This document shows, piece by piece, positions 58,601 through 64,000 of a stretch of 64,000 bases of DNA; position 1 is the stretch's first letter; the number at the start of each line of letters is the position of its first letter. The stretch is from Asterias amurensis (Eukaryota; Echinodermata; Asteroidea; Forcipulatida; Asteriidae): the NCBI RefSeq assembly GCF_032118995.1, contig NC_092661.1:16439006-16503005 (forward strand). Direction: 5' to 3'. The notes under the pieces are model-generated. The model did not search any database. It had not been told where the DNA came from and saw nothing but the letters and a program-made list of their open reading frames with translations. The position numbers were made by a program, and so were the translations under genes.

Positions 58601-61600
58601 CTCTAAAAACTAACTCTACCTGGCAGGAGAATGCTGGACTGAAGACGAGCAGAGTATACTGTTTGAAACGTCGAGACCCAACTGGCTCTTTTCAGAGCCA
58701 ACACTCACCCTAAGAGATTTACACATGGTTGTACCCGCAAGTTGTCTATTTATTTATAGTTTCTTCTTAAGTGTGGAGTTCTTTGTTATCAGTTTGCATT
58801 CCTCAATGTATTCCTCCGTAAAGATGATTTTTTGTTTTCATTTTAAAGATTTGTTTATCATGCTTTTAGATGCTGTTTACAATTATCAATATTTTCATAA
58901 GCGTACAAACTGTTGGGAAAACTATTCGCCTTTTAGGACACTCCATGAAATGTTGGGGCATAATGAATGTTAAAGGCACTATGGAGACTATTGGTAATTT
59001 CTCAAAATAATTGTTAGCATAAAAACTTGATTGGTAACAGGCAATGGAGAGCTGTTGATGGTATGAAACATCGTGAGAAACGGCTCCCTCTGAAGTAACG
59101 CAGTTTTCGAGAAAGAAGTAATTTTCAACTAAAATATTTGAATTTGATTTCAAGACCTTATATGTAGATTTTGAGGTCCCGAAGTCAAGCATCTGAAAGC
59201 ACACAACTTCGTGTGACAAGGGTGTTTTTACTTCCATTATTATCTCGCGACTTCAACGACCAATTGAGCTCAAATTTTCACAGGTATGTTATTTTGTGCA
59301 TAATATGTTTCTGATACACTAAGTGAGAAGACTGGTCTTTGACAACTACCTAAGGTGTCCACTGCCTTTAAAGGATTTCAAGTAAATGCAAAAGTGCACA
59401 GCCACAATCGTGGATACACACTTCTTTTCTGTCCCGTGCCTTTAAAGGATTTGGGTACTTTTTAAAAATGTCCATAGATTTACATTAAACTTACAGGGTT
59501 TGAAGATAATGATAGTGCAAAGCTTCCCTTCAAGTATTGCTTACTGAGGTGCTGTAGTTTTTGAGAAATGAGTAAAACAATATCATGAAAATTTGTGATT
59601 AAAATAATTTTCGTCTCATGAGACGAAAATTATTTTCTTGACATTGTTTTACTTATTTCCCAAAAACTACATCACCTCAGCACGTAATATTTTCAGGGAA
59701 GCTTTCTACTATCATTATCTTCAAACTGTGTAAGTTTAGTGTAAATCTGTGGACTGTGTGTTTTTTGTCCTACAAAGGTTACATAGACCCTTTAACTCCG
59801 CCTCCTGACAGCAGTTTTCAATTTTGTGATTCTTGCAGACTTACGGGAGAAGATGGATGGTCTAGAGAATAACATCCAGGCTCAGCTAGGCAAGGCAGCG
59901 AGGGATCTCGGCCTGGAAGCCAACAAGACCATCAAACTAGAGTCCAATAACCAGCTGGGATATTTCTTCCGTGTCACGAGGAAGGTACGTTTGTTTGTTT
60001 GATTGTTTGTTAGTCAGGGGTGTTTGTTTGTTTGTTTTATTTCCATTGGTACAACTACAAAAGTACAAGAATATTGACTACAAGGAAATAAATATAGTTA
60101 TATGAATAAATTTAAAAAAATAGTTAAAGGCCTGACATTTTGACTCTGCTAGGGTCGAAAGGTTAGGCTATTACAGGTAACTATTTTGTGCATTATACCA
60201 TATGTCGTTTGAGTTGGTAGGCAGTTTGCAACAGCTAATTCTATTTCCTCATAACAAAATAAAGTACAAGTGAGGGGTCCTAACTAGAGGAGATAAAACC
60301 CTCCTGTATTGTAGCACCCAAACTACTGTATAAAATGCTGCACTCAGGGACGGATGTAGTTTCTCCGGCTTTTGGCAAATTTCAGGCTTTTTCGACTCAA
60401 AAAGTCAACCAACGTGAATCATGTGAATCCGTTGAGAAAATCGGGGGGTAGATTGTGCTAATTAATTATTCATGTTGAGTTTTGCATGCCGAAATGTAGA
60501 CTTCAAAATTTTTCCGTGGCCCTTAGGCGGGCCCCGGACCCCACACTGTTAGGGGCGAGCTTGCGCTCGCAATGATAGGACTCACATTTCCGGACAATTT
60601 AAATTTTCAGGCTTTTTTTAAGACAAGCAATCCCTGTGCACTAGCGATAAGTGCAATCTGAAAGTAGGTTATAGTAACCCTAAATAAAGCACATCTTAAT
60701 AGAAACATTTTTTAAAAGAAGCAAATCTTTTTTAATATTTTCAAAATAGGAAGAAAAAGTTTTACGAAACAACAAGAAGTATGCCACTATCGACACCAAC
60801 AAAAATGGAGTCCGTTTCACGCAATCTACGATGCGTAGTCTGAACGAAGAACACATGTCAGCCAAGGAAGAGTATAATGAAATGCAAAAAGCCATCGTTG
60901 CCGAGATCATTGGTATTGCAGGTGAGTTTGACTTTCATTTCTTGATTTGGGGTTGAACAACGAAAAATTTACTGGAGTGGGATTTGAACCAGCGACCTTC
61001 GGATTAATGTGCCGGCGTTCTACCAACTGAGCTATCAAGCCTTACATGTATGTCTCCTTTTTTTTGTAAAACCACTCAATTATTAACTGTCCTGTAGCCA
61101 GGGATAACACAACACAACCTGGGAAGCGGCAGCCAGAGAATTACCTTAAGGGGATGCGACTTTGTATAACTTGCAATAACTGTTGATGGTCTGGGTCTAA
61201 TTACATGGTGTAAACAAATGTCAAGCTTAACATCATTTACTTTACCCCAAAAGTTAGAATTTCACCAAGATGTTTGTGTTTTGTCTTGTTTTTCATACAG
61301 CTGGTTATGTTGATCGCATGATGCTGTTGAGTGATATCATTGCACAGTTGGACGTACTTGTAAGGTAAATTATCCCAACCTGTCGATAGACCTTATGCGA
61401 AGGATGTTATAAGCACTCCGCACTAATGCAAAAAAAAAAAGGAGCTTATAATTAATTATATCGGAATCTCAAACTAATTTTCACTTACATACGCTCGCGT
61501 GGGTGTCCAAGTTTTATGTTTACTGTCTATGTACTGACCATACTACTACTTCTACTACAAACAATGCCATATTGTGCGTTGATGATAGTGATCGCTATAT

Positions 61601-63219
61601 AGTGGAATGTTTGACGGAAGTTGCAATTGGGCCTTCAAATTTGGATGTGTAAGGCCCGGTTCATACTTCTCGCGAATGCGAATGCGTTACGAATTTTGAC
61701 ATCAAAAGGCTGTTTTCACAGCAAATTTTTCACAGGATTTGAGCACAAGTCAACTGGCGGGAATTATTTGTTGCAATTTTTCGACATCAAAGTTTGTATC
61801 GCAGGAAGTATGAACGGGTCTTTAAACATCCTGTCTTTTTTTTTTTTCTTCTTGTCATTTTAGCTTTGCACATGTATCCTCCAATGCCCCTATCTCCTAC
61901 GTCCGCCCTACACTGTCAGAGAAGGGACAGGGTGGAATCAACATTAAACATCCTGTCTTGTTTTTTTTTCTTGTCATTTTAGCTTTGCACATGTATCCTC
62001 CAATGCCCCTATCTCCTACGTCCGCCCTACACTGTCAGAGAAGGGGCAGGGTGGAATCAACATTAAACATCCTGTCTTGTTTTTCTTCTCTGTCATTTTA
62101 GCATCGCACATGTATCCTCCAATGGATACATTCGCACATGTATCCTCCAATGCCCCTATCTCTTACGTCCGCCCTACACTGTCAGAGAAGGGACAGGGTG
62201 GAATCAACATTAAACATCCTGTCTTGTTTTTCTTTTTGTCATTTTAGCTTTGCACATGTATCCTCCAATGCCCCTATCTCCTACGTCCGCCCTACACTGT
62301 CAGAGAAGGGACAGGGTGGAATCAACATTAAACATTCTGACTTGTTTTTCTTCTTGTCATTTTAGCTTTGCACATGTATCCTCTAATGCCCCTATCTCCT
62401 ACGTCCGCCCTACACTGTCAGAGAAGGGACAGGGTGGAATCAAGCTGGTCGAGGCAAGGCACCCATGTCTGGAAGTACAGGACGATGTCGCCTTCATTCC
62501 AAACGGCGTGACTTTTGAGAGGGAAAAACAAATGTTTTATATCATCACTGGACCGAATATGGGCGGAAAATCTACTTTCATAAGACAGGTAACACTTTCA
62601 AGATTAAGTATTTGTTTAAAGACACTGGACACTATTGGTATTTACTCAAAGTATTTGTAAGCACAAAAAAAAAGCATTTGTAACCGTTTGTTATAAAATG
62701 GTTGGAAAGATAATTTAAAAGTAGATAGCAATGATCCACACACATTTGTCTCGAAATTGCGTGGTTTTCCTTTTACTTACGTGATCAGCCATTTATGGGA
62801 GTCAAAAATTTGACTCCCATAAATGGCGCAATTTCGAGTGATACTTGTGTGGATCATTATACTCTACTTTTAAAATATCTTTCTAATCATATGCATTTTA
62901 TAACAAACGGTTACAAGCGCTTTTCAAAGACCAACTCGGCCGATCCAAGGCAACGTGTTTCTTAAGTAGTAGTAGTAGTAGTAGTTTCAAAGTAGTTTTT
63001 TAACAGCTTCTCAAAATTGGGCTTCGACCTCATGATTTTTGTTTCCTGCAGATCGGTGTTGTTGTCCTGATGGCTCAGCTTGGTTGCTTCGTCCCGTGTC
63101 GATCGGCCGAGATCTCCATCGTAGATTCCATTCTAGCTAGAGTAGGAGCAGGAGACAGTCAACTTAAAGGTGTTTCCACCTTCATGTCTGAGATGCTGGA
63201 GACCGCATCCATTCTCCGG
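49670..63219 (+). CDS. MSH2: DNA mismatch repair protein MSH2, exons 1-15 (3' end beyond window)
   Basis: MSH2 pairs with MSH6 or MSH3 to recognise mismatches and insertion loops in the nucleus. Coding exons: 49670-49750, 51002-51037, 52678-52765, 53533-53678, 54227-54430, 55270-55545, 56027-56147, 56893-57006, 57524-57768, 58231-58345, 59839-59984, 60750-60921, 61301-61364, 62366-62588, 63052-63219. All have GT-AG borders and phases join, giving 733 codons. The mismatch-binding domain includes [20 protein letters not shown] and [20 protein letters not shown]. The connector includes KADF-like [10 protein letters not shown] and QDLNRLLKG. The lever/clamp includes [20 protein letters not shown] and [12 protein letters not shown]. 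Walker A is [10 protein letters not shown] at about 664-673, followed by [21 protein letters not shown] and LETASILR. Walker B, the signature loop and the C-terminal dimerisation part must lie beyond 64000. Exon 1 starts at the only upstream ATG in frame ([20 protein letters not shown]), matching vertebrate N-termini in length. Oddities are a 36-nt exon 2 and duplicated exon starts before exons 5 and 14. Confidence 0.96.
49966..50140. mobile_element. MITE in MSH2 intron 1
   Basis: TTAACTATGGGATAACTTTT followed by CACGCCACCACTTTTTCACT is mirrored by AAAAAGTGGTGGCGTG and CTTTTCCATAAAGTTAAC. The length is about 175 bp. Confidence 0.8.
50522..50804. mobile_element. CAGGGG-ended MITE with 5-bp target duplication (MSH2 intron 1)
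   Basis: The ends are CAGGGGTCGAAATTAAG and CAATTTCGACCCCTG, flanked on both sides by CTGTA (50517-50521 and 50805-50809). The interior has repeated GGTAGCCC/GGGCTA motifs. Terminus and duplication length match the larger element at 3331-5026, suggesting one superfamily. Confidence 0.85.
51105..51190. repeat. Fragment of the GGCACCAAGGCAATG-type interspersed repeat
   Basis: GCAATTGCCTCCATGCCCCT, ATTGCCTTTGTGCCCCT and GTCCTTTACAAAGG-type blocks correspond, inverted, to 28885-28985. MSH2 intron 2. Confidence 0.55.
51482..51857. mobile_element. TTAA-family A MITE (MSH2 intron 2)
   Basis: It runs from TTAAAGGCAGTGGACATT to AGTGTCCACTGTCTTTAA. The centre is TTTCGAGACCTCAAGTTTGG facing TTTGAGGTCTCGAAATC. 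Confidence 0.9.
51885..51965 (-). mobile_element. tRNA-derived SINE head (MSH2 intron 2)
   Basis: The minus strand shows TACCCTTAGGTGGTAGAGTG (A-box-like) and GGTCATTGGTTCCAACCCC (B-box-like). It is the same SINE type as 60955-61045. Confidence 0.65.
52800..52825. repeat. (AAT)n microsatellite and element tail (MSH2 intron 3)
   Basis: AATAATAATAATAATAAT precedes GAACACTTAGTAGAGCGCCG, a typical reversed SINE/LINE tail junction. Confidence 0.8.
53301..53504. repeat. 102-bp tandem duplication (MSH2 intron 3)
   Basis: TATGGCATGYTGGCTGGTAC through TTTTTTTGTACTGAAATT occurs twice. The copies are joined by TTAATCATGCCTCGGCGACT, which also occurs at 52320. The units carry GCTTAGTAAG/AGCATG motifs related to the GGGCCCAATT-type MITE arms. 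Confidence 0.8.
53699..53887. mobile_element. GGGCCAAATTTCATAG-type MITE (MSH2 intron 4)
   Basis: The ends GGGCCAAATTTCATAGAGCT and AGCTCTATGAAATTGGGC, with CTTAGCAGAAATGAG and GGTAAGCATCTT inside, make it a shorter family member. It starts 20 bp after the exon 4 donor. Confidence 0.8.
53911..54075 (+). repeat. Tandem-duplicated segment carrying a decoy MSH2 exon 5 start
   Basis: This is the upstream copy of a 197-bp-offset duplication. It contains a tRNA-like SINE head (minus strand GGCTGAGCGGATAAGAGC with B-box GTGGGTTCGAGTTC), a pyrimidine tract, an acceptor ending AATAG at 54029, and about 39 bp matching exon 5 with two differences (TCTCCTGGTAACCTTACCC). The frame continues to a stop near 54110, so use of this acceptor would truncate the protein. 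The matching genuine segment is about 54108-54265. Confidence 0.85.
54440..54770. repeat. Interspersed element and LINE-like tail (MSH2 intron 5)
   Basis: GGCCTGGAATTTCATCTTTC, AGGGCACTTCCATTG and GGGGCACCAATGCCACGACC are the element whose inner module is expanded at 45360-45783. A LINE/SINE-like tail (GTTGTAAAGCGTTGTGGTAC, AACGCTACAAATGC, ATTATTGTTATT) follows. Confidence 0.65.
54802..55156. mobile_element. TTAA-family B MITE (MSH2 intron 5)
   Basis: A complete copy running from TTAAAGGGAAGGTACACG to CATGTACAGTGCCTTTAA. The centre is AGACTTCTAGCCAGAAGTCT. It ends 113 bp before exon 6. Confidence 0.88.
55563..55860 (+). mobile_element. tRNA-derived SINE, long form (MSH2 intron 6)
   Basis: The head GTCGTGGCCGAGCAGTTAAG and TGACACTTGTGTCCTTAGCA leads to the body AACCCAGTGCACTTATC, TTCCTGGCTGGATTGGCAGC and CACAGCACCTTGTAAA. 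The body is shared with 57955-58140. The B-box is degraded (TTTTGAATTCCCAG). Confidence 0.75.
56233..56323. repeat. Snapback of 91 bp (MSH2 intron 7)
   Basis: GTGCACGTCTATTCCCCCGA and GGG face the inverted CCCGAGGGGGAATAGACGTG, then CAC. It includes GAGTGAC/GTCACTC. Probably a short foldback element. Confidence 0.85.
56600..56770. repeat. SINE 3' tail (MSH2 intron 7)
   Basis: GCCGTAGCACACTTATAAGG, TAGCGCCTTGAGTACCTTGT and ATTATTATTAATAG match, in the opposite orientation, the tail at 57769-57940. Confidence 0.7.
57769..58190 (-). mobile_element. SINE abutting the MSH2 exon 9 donor
   Basis: Its (ATT)n tail, read on the plus strand as GTAATAATAATAATAAT, begins at the first intron base and supplies the donor sequence itself. 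The body on the minus strand holds GGTAGATACGTGCGCTATAT, CTTATAAGGTGCTACA and GCTGCCAATCCAGCCAGGAA. Confidence 0.75.
58620..58745 (+). repeat. Structured-RNA-like repeat segment, copy 2 (MSH2 intron 10)
   Basis: CTGAAGA at 58639, hairpin GAGCAG-AGTATA-CTGTTT, GAAACGTCGAGACC, hairpin GGCTC-TTTTCA-GAGCC, and then AAGAGATTTACACATGGTTG. It aligns with 15580-15690 over about 100 bp. Confidence 0.6.
58970..59371. mobile_element. TTAA-family A MITE (MSH2 intron 10)
   Basis: It runs from TTAAAGGCACTATGGAGAC to AAGGTGTCCACTGCCTTTAA. The centre carries TTTCAAGACCTTATATG facing TTTTGAGGTCCCGAAGTC. Confidence 0.85.
59442..59795. mobile_element. TTAA-family E MITE (MSH2 intron 10)
   Basis: It runs from TTAAAGGATTTGGGTACTTT to GTTACATAGACCCTTTAA. 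The central palindrome is ATAATTTTCGTCTCATGAGA, then CGAAAATTAT. It ends 44 bp before exon 11. Confidence 0.9.
60955..61045 (-). mobile_element. tRNA-derived SINE with intact A and B boxes (MSH2 intron 12)
   Basis: The minus strand shows GATAGCTCAGTTGGTAGAAC and CGCTGGTTCAAATCCCACTC. The anticodon arm and acceptor pairing are wrong for a functional tRNA, so it is read as a SINE head. The flank GTAAATTTTTCGTTGTTCAA is shared with 51885-51965. Confidence 0.75.
61651..61823. mobile_element. GCCCGGTTCATACTTC-type MITE (MSH2 intron 13)
   Basis: The ends are AAGGCCCGGTTCATACTTCT and CAGGAAGTATGAACGGGTCT, then TTA. It matches 696-836 at the arms with a different interior. Its right end touches the first unit of the exon 14 array. 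Confidence 0.8.
61822..62443 (+). repeat. Tandem array of five MSH2 exon 14 starts with 3' splice sites
   Basis: Five units of 118-119 bp (the third is 146 bp owing to a 27-bp inner duplication) each carry TTAAACATCCTGTCTTG, a T-rich tract, the acceptor CATTTTAG and about 77 bases of exon 14 (CTTTGCACATGTATCCTCC ... GGTGGAATCAA). First exon-like bases are at 61864, 61983, 62102, 62248 and 62366. Only the fifth continues into AGCTGGTCGAGGCAAGGC and the rest of the exon. Units differ by T-run length and a few substitutions (ATCGCA in unit 3, CCTCTAATG in unit 5), so they are real copies, not repeats of one read. Confidence 0.95.
62617..62966. mobile_element. Chimeric TTAA MITE: family A left end, family C body (MSH2 intron 14)
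   Basis: The left 45 bp read TTTAAAGACACTGGACACTA and TGGTATTTACTCAAAG (family A). From 62675 the body is family C (GCATTTGTAACCGTTTG), with the central palindrome CCATTTATGGGAGTC and its partner, and a family C right end GGCAACGTGTTTCTTAA. The family C left terminus is missing. Confidence 0.8.
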
Positions 63220-63234
63220 GTTAGTGAGATTGTC

Positions 63235-63330
63235 CAACTACTCTCCTGACAACGATCAGAGCATACTGATCAAAATGTTATTAAACCACTCTCAGAACCA
63301 CCATCGCTCATAAAGAGGTTTCATACATGG
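63235..63330 (+). repeat. Structured-RNA-like repeat segment, copy 3 (MSH2 intron 15)
   Basis: CTGACAAC is followed by GATCAG-AGCATA-CTGATC, then AAAATGTT and CTCTCAGAACCACCATCG. The hairpin arms differ from copies 1 and 2 but pair equally well. The second hairpin is degraded. Confidence 0.5.
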
Positions 63331-63586
63331 GCCCAATTTCATAAAGCTGTTAAGCAGAAAATACTGCTTGACAGACTTCTTTGCTAAGCAAAAATTTAGT
63401 CTACTTATAAATATTTTCTGAATAATTGAGTTTTTAATTTCCACTTGAATAAGAATAATCTGTTTATTTCTCAGAGAGGTATTCAATGAATTCCACAGCT
63501 TAGGCTCTTCATGTTTGACACCGTTTTTGAGCTAGTGTGGTATGAGCATATGGACACTGAAAATCAGTGCACTATTTAGTGAAGTG

Positions 63587-64000
<414 letters not shown>

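Noticed and set aside
60955-61045. Functional tRNA gene on the minus strand
   Set aside because: A and B boxes are good, but the anticodon arm and acceptor stem do not pair and the downstream flank is shared with other copies, so it is a SINE head.
62250-62660. Open frame of 136 codons read as a separate gene
   Set aside because: Its second half is MSH2 exon 14 and its first half is out-of-frame translation of the upstream exon-start copies and acceptors.

Overview
The window is eukaryotic nuclear DNA: intron-containing genes with GT-AG splice sites sit in intergenic and intronic sequence crowded with small palindromic transposons, tRNA-derived SINEs and minisatellites. Gene content and repeat style suggest an invertebrate deuterostome, most likely an echinoderm. 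That placement rests on general resemblance and was not tested by a search.

Four host genes are supported. (1) Two nearly identical intronless genes of the core-2 beta-1,6-N-acetylglucosaminyltransferase type (GT14 family) face opposite ways at 7425-9056 (+) and 16421-18061 (-). They are the arms of an inverted segmental duplication whose homology extends into both flanks (about 7326-9690 and 15000-18167). (2) A complete six-exon TMEM50A/B-type gene (161 aa, four membrane segments) spans 30630-43438 (+). (3) The 5' part of MSH2, the mismatch-repair MutS homologue, runs from 49670 (+). Fifteen coding exons (733 codons) end at 63219 with the Walker A motif present; the rest of the ATPase domain lies beyond the window.

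Layout: 1-6.2 kb has no gene but carries a 1.7-kb non-autonomous element (3331-5026). 6.2-7.3 kb is a decayed Tc1-type DD34E transposon abutting GCNT copy 1. 7.3-18.2 kb is the inverted GCNT pair with a repeat-filled spacer. 18-30 kb is gene-free and repeat-dense, with a CR1/L2-like LINE 3' end at 27.9-28.4 kb. 30.6-43.4 kb is TMEM50, with a 68-bp minisatellite of about 27 copies in its last intron. 43.4-49.6 kb is intergenic. 49.67 kb to the end is MSH2.

The main repeat layer is a set of palindromic MITEs of about 350-400 bp ending in TTAA, here named families A (TTAAAGGCAGTGGACAC), B (TTAAAGGGAAGGTACACG), C (TTAAAGGAACACGTTGCC), D (TTAAAGCCATTGGACAC) and E (TTAAAGG, then a GTACTTTTTGTAGG-type terminus). 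They have different sequences but one architecture: TTAA ends, long inverted arms and a central palindrome.

The most notable observation is in MSH2. Exon 14 is preceded by four extra tandem copies of its own 3' splice site plus its first 77 or so coding bases, each of which would give a premature stop. Exon 5 also has one duplicated start-of-exon decoy about 197 bp upstream. Only the last copy in each case reads on into the conserved protein.
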